A stretch of DNA of 28,428 bases from Marinospirillum sp. (GTDB lineage: Bacteria > Pseudomonadota > Gammaproteobacteria > Pseudomonadales > Halomonadaceae). The notes under the pieces were generated by a model. It did not search any database, was not told the origin of the DNA, and worked only from the letters and a program-made list of their open reading frames with translations. Of this stretch, positions 1 through 7,263 are shown in pieces (position 1 is the first letter of the stretch; the number at the start of each line of letters is the position of its first letter). Where the stretch lies: the NCBI RefSeq assembly GCF_014859565.1, contig NZ_JACUUA010000027.1, positions 1-28,428 of the forward strand, written 5' to 3'. The position numbers were made by a program, and so were the translations under genes.

Positions 1-1
1 A

Positions 2-376
2 AAAGACTGGATCACCTACTTTGAACACTGGAAAGAGGACAACAAAATGGCCACCGTGACTCATGAGCCGGTTAAACGCATCCGGGGTTATATCCGCCAG
101 CTCAGCGCGGATGAAGAAGCCCGGCGGATTGCCTTTGTCCGTGAACGTGCCCTCAGAGATGAAGCCAGTCAACTGAAACACGCCCAACTCGAAGGTGAAG
201 CAAGAGGCGAGGTTAAAGGCTTGGCAACTGCGCTGATTACCCAAATCCAATTAAAGTTTGGTGAGTGCCCTGAGTGGGTCGAGCAGGAGCTTTACACTGC
301 TGACAATCCAAGGCTCCAAAACTTGATTGTAAAAATTCTGACTGCTAACACCCTTGAAAGCCTGCTTGCTGACTAA
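2..376 (+). CDS. Rpn-family recombination-promoting nuclease / PD-(D/E)XK putative transposase, C-terminal part
   Basis: The frame is open to the left edge, so the gene begins outside the window. The Met at 47 is internal: the residues before it (KDWITYFEHWKEDNK) fit the W..F..HW.E pattern seen in this family just before the C-terminal region. What follows also fits: LSADEEARRIAFVRERALRDEA, a charged helical stretch, then a DUF4351-like tail (LKFGECPEWVEQEL). Family members are roughly 300 residues, with the PD-(D/E)XK nuclease core in the missing N-terminal half, so catalytic residues cannot be checked. Known members (RpnA-E) are DNA endonucleases that promote RecA-independent recombination. 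Such genes are often multicopy and mobile in gammaproteobacteria. A terminator follows 32 bp after the stop. The family call rests on recalled motif similarity. Confidence 0.8.
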   Translation, partial: KDWITYFEHWKEDNKMATVTHEPVKRIRGYIRQLSADEEARRIAFVRERALRDEASQLKHAQLEGEARGEVKGLATALITQIQLKFGECPEWVEQELYTADNPRLQNLIVKILTANTLESLLAD

Positions 377-407
377 CTCTGATGTGATTGATGAGCCATC
401 CATAATC

Positions 408-448
408 AACCCCGACGGTTTGCTTAAGAACCATCGGGGTTGTTTTTT
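408..448 (+). terminator. Rho-independent terminator after the Rpn gene
   Basis: A 13-bp stem (AACCCCGACGGTT at 408-420, AACCATCGGGGTT at 429-441) with one C-A mismatch and an 8-nt loop is followed by GTTTTTT. It terminates rightward transcription. The flagellin stop codon (447-449, opposite strand) lies in the T-tract, so the hairpin also sits directly after fliC. On that strand no U-run follows it, so it is a poor terminator for flagellin. Confidence 0.85.
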
Positions 449-1745
449 ACAGCAGCCCCAACACCACCTGAGCGGTGGCATTGGCCTGCCCTAAAGCAGC
501 AACACCCGCTTGCTGCAGGATTTGTTGTTTCGCCAGAGCGGAGGTTTCCACGGCAAAGTCGGTGTCCTGCACCCGGCTGCGAGCGGCGGCCAGATTTTCA
601 GCATATATTTGGTTGCCAGAAATGACCGCCTCAAAACGATTCATCTTGGCACCAAAATCGGCACGCAGTTCAGATACAAAATCTATGGCGGTGCGAGTGG
701 TTTCAATCGCGCGGCGGGCACCGGCCTGGTTACTGATATTGATGGTGTTTTTGGCATCCAGATTGCCATTAATCACACTGGTCAGGGCGTTATCAAGATC
801 ACCGCCACCACCACCGCTATGAATGGCGTTGGGTGACATACCTGCAATGGTGTTTACTGCAGCAACAAATGCATTTTTGGCTGTTGTTTCAGCGCCAGGA
901 GCGGCAGAATAGTTGCTCATCCAGTTAGCAGCATGAGTTAATTGATTGGCACCCAAGCCCCAATCTTCATAGCCGCTACTAGCTGCTGCTTGCCAAGCAC
1001 CGGCCAGAAGATTTGCAGCGTCATACAAATCATTACTAACAAAAATAGAGATTTCTGACCTTGCATTAAGCCAAGCACCCGCTGCAGCCGCAGGTTCTGC
1101 TGCCCATGCAGTTGCCACAGCAGCCCAGTATGCCTGCTTATCAGCAGCCAAACTTGCATCCGCCGCCGCGGCTTGGGCTGCATCAATGGCGGTTTGAACA
1201 GCAGGATGGGTACCTTCCACATCATCCCCGTCCATGGCACCAATAATGCCCCCTTCCAGCCCGGTGCTGATGCGGGCATTTTCGGTATTGTTAAAACCAA
1301 TTTGCAGGGTTTGTGCTTGTGCGGAGTTGTGCAGTAACTTCTGGCCGTTGAATTCGGTGGTTTCTACAATGCGTTTAATTTCCTGGGTCAGCTGATCCAC
1401 TTCCTTTTGCAAGCCATTACGGGCGGCCTGGTTGTAGGTGCCATTGGCCGATTGGATCGCCAGCTCGTTAATGCGTTGCAGATTGGACTGGATCTGATCC
1501 AGAGCACCTTCTGCAGTTTGTGCCATGGAAATACCATCAGCGGCATTGCGGGTCGCCATCGTCAGGCCACGAATGTCCTTGGTTTGTGATTGGGCTAAAT
1601 AAAGCCCTGCCGCATCATCCCTGGCTGAGTTCACCCTTAAGCCTGTTGCCAGTCGCTGAAAGGTTTGTGCCTGCTGCGCCTGAGTCACCAGCAGACTGCG
1701 CTGGCCGTTAAGCGCTGCAGTGTTGGTATTAATGACCAGAGACAT
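447..1745 (-). CDS. fliC: Flagellin with an atypical Ala/Trp-rich variable domain
   Basis: This is the structural subunit of the flagellar filament, exported through the flagellar type III system. Residues 1-171 are the conserved D0/D1 N-terminal part (start MSLVINTNTAALNGQRSL, then LRVNSARDDAAGL and RNAADGISMAQTAEGAL). About 321-432 is the C-terminal D1/D0 part (QDTDFAVETSALAKQQIL, ending QVVLGLL). Between them, about 172-320, lies an Ala-rich segment with six tryptophans (207, 214, 225, 251, 262, 275) and a Gly run at 311-315. This is unlike ordinary flagellin D2/D3 domains, which are usually Thr/Asn/Gly-rich and lack Trp. The region LQRINELAIQ (89-98) matches the D1 stretch recognised by TLR5 in other flagellins. 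The ATG has a good GGAGAG site. No other flagellar gene is nearby, so this may be an orphan or additional flagellin. Confidence 0.93.
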   Translation of the reverse strand: MSLVINTNTAALNGQRSLLVTQAQQAQTFQRLATGLRVNSARDDAAGLYLAQSQTKDIRGLTMATRNAADGISMAQTAEGALDQIQSNLQRINELAIQSANGTYNQAARNGLQKEVDQLTQEIKRIVETTEFNGQKLLHNSAQAQTLQIGFNNTENARISTGLEGGIIGAMDGDDVEGTHPAVQTAIDAAQAAAADASLAADKQAYWAAVATAWAAEPAAAAGAWLNARSEISIFVSNDLYDAANLLAGAWQAAASSGYEDWGLGANQLTHAANWMSNYSAAPGAETTAKNAFVAAVNTIAGMSPNAIHSGGGGGDLDNALTSVINGNLDAKNTINISNQAGARRAIETTRTAIDFVSELRADFGAKMNRFEAVISGNQIYAENLAAARSRVQDTDFAVETSALAKQQILQQAGVAALGQANATAQVVLGLL

Positions 1746-1780
1746 GCTCTCTCCAAAGTGTATTTTTATTGATTGTTACT

Positions 1781-1807
1781 TTTACGGCGTCAGCGGAGGT
1801 TTCTGCA
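1781..1807 (-). promoter_or_regulatory. Weak candidate sigma-28 (FliA) promoter for flagellin
   Basis: On the minus strand GCCGTAAA (1781-1788) matches 6 of 8 positions of the FliA -10 GCCGATAA and lies about 36 bp before the ATG. The expected -35 position reads TGCAGAAA, a poor match to TAAAGTTT. No better FliA site and no GG-N10-GC sigma-54 element was found in this intergenic region. The site is offered mainly because flagellin genes are normally read by FliA. Confidence 0.25.
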
Positions 1808-1838
1808 TGGTACAAATAGACCAGACCAGTGGATTAAC

Positions 1839-1866
1839 TTGTCCTTCGGTAAGGTTTCTGGATAAT
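1839..1866 (+). promoter_or_regulatory. Candidate sigma-70 promoter giving a leaderless response-regulator mRNA
   Basis: TTGTCC (1839-1844) and GATAAT (1861-1866) are 16 bp apart. The -10 ends 6 bp before the ATG at 1873, so transcription would start at or within a base or two of the start codon. No Shine-Dalgarno sequence is present immediately upstream, which is consistent with a leaderless message. Confidence 0.4.
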
Positions 1867-1872
1867 TAAGAA

Positions 1873-2475
1873 ATGATTCCAACAAACTGCCTGTTATTGA
1901 TTGATGACCACCGCATCCTGATTGATGGTTTGCGGCAAACCCTGCTTCCTCGCTTTAAAGACTTACCAATTGAAGCTGCTGGCAGTGTACGAGAGGCGCT
2001 GGAACTGGATGTGCAACCAAGCCTGTTGGTGCTGGATATTCAGTTACCGGGCATTAATGGTCTGGATGGTTTGTCATTACTGCGTCAGCGCTGGCCGCAG
2101 GCACGTATTCTGGTGTTATCCACCTTGGATGATGCCCAGACCCGCGAACGGGCATTGTTGCTGGGTGCTGAGGGTTTTGTATCCAAAACCGAGCCAGCCA
2201 GTTATCTGGCTGATTTACTGGAAGGCATACTGCTGGATCGTCGACCGCTATCCCGTCGCGCAGTCACCACCACCGGAGCAGATTATCTGACACCACGCCA
2301 GTGTGAGGTTCTGGATCTGCTCTGTTGCGGGCAAGCCAACAAGGTAATTGCCCGTCATCTTGGGGTTTCTGACAACACCGTACGTCGACATCTGCAGGAT
2401 ATTTTTACCTTTCTTGGAGTGAACAACCGCACCGAGGCGGTTATAGAAGCCCGCCGCCGGGGACTGGTACGGTGA
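1873..2475 (+). CDS. NarL/FixJ-type response regulator, REC-LuxR HTH
   Basis: Two-domain transcriptional response regulator. The receiver domain (about 6-122) has the acidic pair DD (11-12), the phosphoacceptor Asp55 in LVLDIQLPG, and Lys105 in FVSK. A LuxR-type helix-turn-helix occupies about 138-196, including LTPRQCEVLDLL and the recognition helix region SDNTVRRHLQDIF. The following hybrid kinase starts with GTG inside this gene's stop region (GTGA, 4 bp overlap), so the two are co-translated and the kinase is almost surely its partner. The regulator is divergent from the flagellin gene and could control it, but nothing in the sequence proves this. The start has no clear ribosome binding site and lies about 7 nt after a candidate -10. 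Confidence 0.9.
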   Translation: MIPTNCLLLIDDHRILIDGLRQTLLPRFKDLPIEAAGSVREALELDVQPSLLVLDIQLPGINGLDGLSLLRQRWPQARILVLSTLDDAQTRERALLLGAEGFVSKTEPASYLADLLEGILLDRRPLSRRAVTTTGADYLTPRQCEVLDLLCCGQANKVIARHLGVSDNTVRRHLQDIFTFLGVNNRTEAVIEARRRGLVR

Positions 2476-4217
2476 GTCCTGTCCCGCTGCATCCACTAAC
2501 ACTGCGTTTTACCGACCCAGTAGTGGAGCAGACTTATCTGGCTTATGATTTTCCTCGGCTGGTGGATCAAAGCCGGGTATCCAGTGTAGTGGCAATTGTC
2601 TGTTATCTGGCTTTGGGGCTTTTGTTTGATCATCTGCTGTTTTCACCTGAGGATCAGGCTCAGATCTGGCAAATTCGCCTAACCGCCCTGCTAGTGCCTT
2701 TTGGTGTGCTGCTGCTCACCTTCCATCCATTATTTCGCAAGTGCAACCACCTGCCTATTGCCATGATCGGGCTGGCAGGCGGCATCGGGATGATCCTGAT
2801 GAGTCTGTACTTACCTACCGACAAGCTGGAGTATTATTACCCCGGTCTTATGGCCATAGTGTTTTTTACCTACAACCTGGCGGGGACTCGTTTTATTTAT
2901 GCGCTGGGGGTGGATCTTACCCTGTTTACACTCTACAACCTGGCCATGCTGGGGCGGGGTGACGTGCCAACCGTAACCCTGGCAATCAGTGATTTGTACA
3001 TAGGTATGGCAAACCTGATTGGGGGTACCGCAGGTTACCTGACCGAGCGCCAGCAGCGCAGGCTGTTTCTAGGTGAACAGGAAACCCATCATGCTTATGC
3101 CACGCGTACTCGTTTTCTAGCGGCGGTCAGTCATGATTTACGGCAACCAATTCATGCCCAGGGTTTGTTTCTGAACCTGCTGCAACAAACACCCTTAAAT
3201 CCTCGGCAACAGGAAATAGTCTCACACATCAGCGCGGCATCAACTGCCACGGGGGATATGCTACACACACTGATGGATTTCTCTCGTATCGAAGCCGGTG
3301 CTGTTCAACCCTGCCCCAGAGCTTTTCTGCTGCAGCCCCTGCTGAATAAAATTGAACGTGAATTTATGCCTCAGGCAGATGCCAAGGGGCTGAACTATCG
3401 CTCCCGTGAAACAAGGCTGGCGGTCTATTCCGACCCTTCACTAGTGGAGGTGATGCTGCGTAATCTGGTATCTAATGCTATTCGTTACACCCCCCAAGGG
3501 AGTGTGCTAGTGGCTTGTCGCAAACAGGGAGATCAGGCTGTGCTGGCTGTGTATGACACAGGTATTGGCATAGAACCAGCAGCCCAGAATCTGGTATTTG
3601 AGGAATTCCAGCAACTGAACAACCCAGAGCGCGAACGCACCAAAGGGCTGGGTCTTGGGCTGGCGATTGTTAAAGGATTGGCAAACACCCTGCAACACCG
3701 ATTAAAACTTGTATCCATACCGGGGCGCGGCAGCCGATTTGAGCTGCTGCTTCCGCTGACCCACACAAAAAACATCCCAATCGACGAGTCGCCTACCCTT
3801 GCCATGCTTGGTCGATCCAGAATTCGCTACAAAGAAAAGGGGTTGCGGGTACTGCTGGTAGAAAATGATGAGGCTGCACGCGAGGCGACCAGTCTGCAGT
3901 TACAGGACTGGGGGTTTGAATGTGATGCGGTGGATGGATTGGAAGCAGCACTGGTGGTGGTTGAAACCAGGCCACCAGTATTTATTATCAGCGATTTTTG
4001 TCTGGGTGGATCATTAAATGGTGCCGAGGTTGTCACAAAGTTGTGTGCAGTGATCGGCAAACCCCTGCCCGCGCTGCTGATTACCGCAGAAACCGCACCG
4101 CTACACCTGCAGGAAGCCGAGCACCACGGGCTTACATTACTCCACAAACCAGTGGTACCGAGTGAACTTTACCGAAAAATAGTCACTTTGCTGGAGACTA
4201 CGCCAACCCAGTGTTAA
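2472..4217 (+). CDS. Membrane hybrid histidine kinase (6 TM, HisKA, HATPase, REC)
   Basis: Sensor kinase partner of the upstream LuxR-type regulator. About six hydrophobic helices lie between residues 38 and 190, with no sizeable periplasmic domain, so sensing is probably within the membrane. HisKA follows, with the phospho-His at about 221 (FLAAVSHDLRQPIHAQ). HATPase_c has an N box (NLVSNAIRYTP, 331-341), DTGIGI (362-367) and GLGLGLAIV (392-400). A C-terminal receiver domain (about 457-575) carries Asp508 in IISDFCL and Lys559, so a phosphorelay or feedback step is likely. The GTG start is supported by the 4-bp overlap with the regulator. The 3' end overlaps the convergent TetR gene by 4 bp. 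The signal is unknown. Confidence 0.9.
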   Translation: MSPVPLHPLTLRFTDPVVEQTYLAYDFPRLVDQSRVSSVVAIVCYLALGLLFDHLLFSPEDQAQIWQIRLTALLVPFGVLLLTFHPLFRKCNHLPIAMIGLAGGIGMILMSLYLPTDKLEYYYPGLMAIVFFTYNLAGTRFIYALGVDLTLFTLYNLAMLGRGDVPTVTLAISDLYIGMANLIGGTAGYLTERQQRRLFLGEQETHHAYATRTRFLAAVSHDLRQPIHAQGLFLNLLQQTPLNPRQQEIVSHISAASTATGDMLHTLMDFSRIEAGAVQPCPRAFLLQPLLNKIEREFMPQADAKGLNYRSRETRLAVYSDPSLVEVMLRNLVSNAIRYTPQGSVLVACRKQGDQAVLAVYDTGIGIEPAAQNLVFEEFQQLNNPERERTKGLGLGLAIVKGLANTLQHRLKLVSIPGRGSRFELLLPLTHTKNIPIDESPTLAMLGRSRIRYKEKGLRVLLVENDEAAREATSLQLQDWGFECDAVDGLEAALVVVETRPPVFIISDFCLGGSLNGAEVVTKLCAVIGKPLPALLITAETAPLHLQEAEHHGLTLLHKPVVPSELYRKIVTLLETTPTQC

Positions 4218-4834
4218 AGGCTTTTAAGCCCACAACCGCGCAGGATGATGCCACTGACATGATCAGCTATGCTGCTGGCATCCTGTGGTTCGTATTCAGC
4301 GCGGTTCAGTACTGTTAATACCTGGGTTTCAAAATCAGCATAATGCTGGGTGGTCGCCCAGATCATAAAAATCAGGTGTACCGGGTCGACTGCTTGCATC
4401 TTGCCCTGATCAATCCAGCTTTGAATCACACCCGCCCGTTCACGCACCCACTGGCGTAATTCCTTACGTAAAAAATCACGATGATGAGGTGCACCCTGAA
4501 TGATTTCCATGGCAAAGATGCGAGAAGCGCGGGGGTTTTCTATACTTTGTTGCACCTTGCGACGGATAAACTGATCCAGCGCAGTTGCAGGATCATCTTC
4601 TGCCGTAACACGATCAAAAGCATCATTCCACTCACTGATGATTTTGTTCAACACCGCTTTGTAGAGGTTTTCCTTACTGGAAAAGTAATAAACAATATTG
4701 GCCTTTGGCAGCCCGGCGCGATCAGCAATATTCTGAATTGCAGTTCCCTTGTAACCGTGCAGACCAAACTCTTCTTCTGCTGCAGACAGAATCAGCTGCA
4801 GGTTGTCTTCTCTTATTTGTTTTCTTTTTCCCAC
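4214..4834 (-). CDS. RutR-like TetR/AcrR family transcriptional regulator
   Basis: One-component repressor with an N-terminal TetR helix-turn-helix (about 10-60; GYKGTAIQNIADRAGLPKANIVYYF). The C-terminal half strongly resembles E. coli RutR, notably PRASRIFAMEIIQGAP and the signature VDPVHLIFMIWATTQHYADF. RutR controls pyrimidine/purine catabolism and carbamoyl-phosphate synthesis in response to uracil. No rut or pyrimidine degradation genes are adjacent, so the same ligand is not assured. The start is GTG at 4834: a stop lies a few codons upstream, no ATG is available, and an AAGGG lies 10 nt before it. The gene is divergent from the NfeD-SPFH operon. Confidence 0.85.
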   Translation of the reverse strand: MGKRKQIREDNLQLILSAAEEEFGLHGYKGTAIQNIADRAGLPKANIVYYFSSKENLYKAVLNKIISEWNDAFDRVTAEDDPATALDQFIRRKVQQSIENPRASRIFAMEIIQGAPHHRDFLRKELRQWVRERAGVIQSWIDQGKMQAVDPVHLIFMIWATTQHYADFETQVLTVLNRAEYEPQDASSIADHVSGIILRGCGLKSL

Positions 4835-4986
4835 GCCGGCAATACCCTTTCAAGTCATAAGGTGAACCTGCAGTTTAAACAAAAGCCTGGAATGAAACCA
4901 TCGACCTTAAGGCGAAGTGCTACACTGGTTGGGCACTGGACTTATGCGTACAATCTTTTATTCACCACTGATCACAAGGAGGTCTT
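4835..4986. promoter_or_regulatory. Divergent control region between the TetR gene and the NfeD operon
   Basis: This 152-bp spacer carries no gene. For the NfeD operon, TACAAT (4949-4954) is a plausible -10, but no good -35 lies at the right distance. AAGGAGGT (4976-4983) is a strong ribosome binding site for the GTG at 4987. An 8-bp palindrome GTTTAAAC lies in the TetR-proximal half. I found no RutR-box-like site (TTGACCA-N2-TGGTCAA) here. Confidence 0.35.
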
Positions 4987-5448
4987 GTGACACCACTGAT
5001 CTGGATCACTCTCGGTATTCTGCTGATCCTTTCCGAACTCATGGCCACCAGCATTGTGGCGGTATTTCTTGGACTGGGTGCACTGGTCACCGGCATTTTT
5101 CTTTATCTCGGCTGGATCGACAGTCTGGCGGTTCAGCTATTGTTATTCAGTGGCAGCAGCCTGCTGGCTTTGTTATTGGCAAGGCGCAAACTCAAGACTC
5201 TGTTTGTTGGCAGTACCCTGGATCCGCACAAACACTCGGATTTTTTCACTCAGGAAATAGGCCAGCGTGTTGTTGTTACCAGTGATTTTGTAAAAGGTGC
5301 CGGCCGGGTAGAGCTGAACGGCGTTCACTGGGATGCCTACAGTAACGAGCCATTAAAAAAAGGGGATGTCGCCTGGATTACACATAATCAGGGTATAGAG
5401 CTTTATGTTGCATCCCATCACACAGAAACATCTCCCTCTGAAAAATAG
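4987..5448 (+). CDS. NfeD-family membrane protein (short form)
   Basis: Three transmembrane segments (about 5-21, 23-43, 47-65) are followed by a soluble beta-rich NfeD OB-fold domain (about 88-143; GQRVVVTSDFVKGAGRVELNG, GDVAWITHNQGIELYV). This is the short form without the N-terminal ClpP-like protease domain. NfeD proteins act with SPFH proteins in membrane microdomains, and the next gene encodes such a partner 8 bp downstream. The GTG start has an almost perfect AAGGAGGT site. The stop codon TAG (5446-5448) lies within the TAGGA sequence that serves as ribosome binding site for the next gene, so translation of the two is likely coupled. Confidence 0.92.
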   Translation: MTPLIWITLGILLILSELMATSIVAVFLGLGALVTGIFLYLGWIDSLAVQLLLFSGSSLLALLLARRKLKTLFVGSTLDPHKHSDFFTQEIGQRVVVTSDFVKGAGRVELNGVHWDAYSNEPLKKGDVAWITHNQGIELYVASHHTETSPSEK

Positions 5449-5456
5449 GAATACTT

Positions 5457-6386
5457 ATGATATTTGATTTTGGCACCATGCTGGCTCTAGGTTTTGCCCT
5501 GTTTGTTATTCTTGCGGTAATTAAAACTGCACGTATTGTTCCCCAGCGAAGCAACTTTGTTGTTGAGCGACTCGGCAAGTTTCACCGCACCCTTGATTCG
5601 GGTTTTCACATTCTGATTCCCTTTGTGGATAAAGTGGCCTACCAGCACACCTTAAAAGAAGAAGTGATCGACGTGGAACGTCAGGCCTGTGTCACCAAAG
5701 ACAACATTCAGGTTGGCATCAACGGTGTGATGTACATTCAGGTGGTGGATGCCCATCAGGCCAGTTACGGTATTAATGATTACCGTTATGCAGCCTCACA
5801 GCTGGCACAGACCACCATGCGCTCTGTCATCGGCCAGACAGATCTGGACAAAACCTTTGAAGAACGCTCCAAAATTAATGAAGAAGTGGTGATGGCACTG
5901 GATGAAGCGGCCAAGCCCTGGGGTATCAAGGTTTTGCGTTATGAAATCTCTGATATCGAGCTGCCTGCCAGCATCAAGGATGCACTGGAACAACAGATGC
6001 GCGCCGAACGTGAGCGCCGTGCAGCCATTGCCAAATCTGAAGGTGAACGCCAGGCCATGATCAACGTTTCTGAAGGTCAGAAACAGGAAGTGATCAACAT
6101 GTCCGAAGCAGAAAAACAGAAACAGATCAACGAAGCCGAAGGTCGTGCCAAGGAAATTGAACTGGTTGCCACGGCTACGGCGGAAGGTTTACGTAAAATT
6201 GCCCTGGCAATCAAGGAAGAAGGTGGTCAGGAAGCCGTTAACCTGCGGATTGCTGAACAATACGTCAAAGAGTTCGGCAATCTGGCCAAAACCAACAACA
6301 CCATGATTATCCCAGCAGAGCTGGCCAACATCGGTGGTGCTGTGGCTGGGCTGTCAGAAGTGTTAAAAATGAGTCAACCTAAGTAA
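5457..6386 (+). CDS. SPFH/stomatin-like membrane protein (paraslipin/QmcA type)
   Basis: One N-terminal membrane anchor (about 5-22) precedes an SPFH/Band 7 domain (about 22-190; ARIVPQRSNFVVERLGKF, LDSGFHILIPFVDKVAY). A long Glu/Lys/Gln-rich coiled coil (about 190-265; MRAERERRAAIAKSEGERQ) and a conserved C-terminal segment (NTMIIPAELANIGG) complete the protein. The length of 309 residues is typical of the QmcA/stomatin-like group. These proteins assemble into large oligomers on the inner membrane and are linked to membrane organisation and control of membrane proteases. Pairing with NfeD is the usual operon. The 3' end overlaps the convergent permease gene by 13 bp. Confidence 0.94.
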   Translation: MIFDFGTMLALGFALFVILAVIKTARIVPQRSNFVVERLGKFHRTLDSGFHILIPFVDKVAYQHTLKEEVIDVERQACVTKDNIQVGINGVMYIQVVDAHQASYGINDYRYAASQLAQTTMRSVIGQTDLDKTFEERSKINEEVVMALDEAAKPWGIKVLRYEISDIELPASIKDALEQQMRAERERRAAIAKSEGERQAMINVSEGQKQEVINMSEAEKQKQINEAEGRAKEIELVATATAEGLRKIALAIKEEGGQEAVNLRIAEQYVKEFGNLAKTNNTMIIPAELANIGGAVAGLSEVLKMSQPK

Positions 6387-7123
6387 TAACGTGCCAGCAT
6401 CACCAGGCATACAGTGACCAACAGGGGGCGGATCAGGCGACTGCCGCCCCTGATCACGGCATGGGTGCCTAACCAGGCTCCTGCCATCTGCCCAACCAGC
6501 ATCACCGCTCCCACCTTCCACAACATGTGGCCTCCTGCAGCAAAAACCAGTACTGCTGCCAAATTAGTAGCCAGATTCAATATTTTGGCGCGAATGGTGG
6601 CTTTGATCAGATCCAGCCCCCGCAATGCCACACCCGCAGTGGAAAAAAACGAGCCAGTACCCGGACCAAACATACCGTCATAAAAACCGATGGCTGGCAC
6701 CACAAACAACCGGTAACTTTTTTCCTGCAGTCTTGGTTGAGTATCCAGGTCACCTGCCTTGGGTGCCAGCAGGTAATAAAGGGCAATACCGACCAGCACC
6801 AGCGGAATAACAAAATCCAACGCAGCAGGATTTACAAACTGCACCGAAGCTGCCCCCAGTGCAGAACCAATCAACGCCGCCAGAAACAGCCCTCGCATTT
6901 CACTCCAGATCAGCAGGCGACGGCGCAACAGGGTCAGGGATGCCGTCAGCACACCAAACACACTCTGCAATTTATTGGTTGCCAGTGCCTCCAGTGGCGC
7001 TACACCTGCCAGCAACAGGGCAGGAATGGTGATTAATCCGCCACCGCCGGCCAAGGTATCAATAAATCCGGCGACAAAGGCTGCCAGTAACAGCAGCAGC
7101 AACACCTCATTGCTCAGCTCCAA
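6374..7123 (-). CDS. TauE/SafE (YfcA-type) membrane permease
   Basis: A strongly hydrophobic protein with about eight predicted helices in two homologous halves. It carries the family signature in the first loop (AGFIDTLAGGGGLITIPALLLAG) and its counterpart in the second half (GFYDGMFGPGTGSFFSTA). Family members export or import sulfur-containing or organic anions such as sulfite, sulfoacetate and thiosulfate. The substrate cannot be read from the sequence and no sulfur genes are adjacent. The start is TTG at 7123, with a GGAGACAGG stretch just upstream and no in-frame ATG that keeps the first helix. It lies about 40 bp after the YceI terminator. Confidence 0.9.
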   Translation of the reverse strand: MELSNEVLLLLLLAAFVAGFIDTLAGGGGLITIPALLLAGVAPLEALATNKLQSVFGVLTASLTLLRRRLLIWSEMRGLFLAALIGSALGAASVQFVNPAALDFVIPLVLVGIALYYLLAPKAGDLDTQPRLQEKSYRLFVVPAIGFYDGMFGPGTGSFFSTAGVALRGLDLIKATIRAKILNLATNLAAVLVFAAGGHMLWKVGAVMLVGQMAGAWLGTHAVIRGGSRLIRPLLVTVCLVMLARYYLG

Positions 7124-7162
7124 AACCTGTCTCCACGATCAGAAAAACGAGTCAGCTTACAC

Positions 7163-7191
7163 AAAAAAAAGCGCCCCACAAAGGAGGCGCT
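7163..7191 (-). terminator. Rho-independent terminator of the cytochrome b561-YceI operon
   Basis: Read on the minus strand, AGCGCC and GGCGCT arms (7186-7191 and 7170-7175) form a GC-rich stem that can be extended by a G-U and a C-G pair, followed by eight T residues (7163-7170). It lies about 75 bp after the YceI stop. Confidence 0.85.
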
Positions 7192-7204
7192 GAAGACGCT
7201 ACTG

Positions 7205-7243
7205 GCAGAAACCATTAACAGAAACTATCAACAAAAACTACCT
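7205..7243. repeat. Three imperfect 13-bp tandem repeats
   Basis: GCAGAAACCATTA, ACAGAAACTATCA and ACAAAAACTACCT lie head to tail without gaps, giving a consensus ACAGAAACTATCA. They occupy the transcribed 3' region of the YceI operon, between its stop codon and its terminator. No function is evident. Confidence 0.5.
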
Positions 7244-7263
7244 AGAGGGAACACACAACAAAA

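Noticed and set aside
4219..4230. Perfect GGCTT/AAGCC palindrome near the HK/TetR stop overlap, considered as a terminator.
   Set aside because: The loop would be only 2 nt, the stem 5 bp, and no T-run follows on either strand.
4930..4948. GGGCAC followed by TTATGC upstream of the NfeD operon, resembling a sigma-54 promoter.
   Set aside because: The GG to GC distance is 12 and not 10 bp, so the invariant spacing fails.
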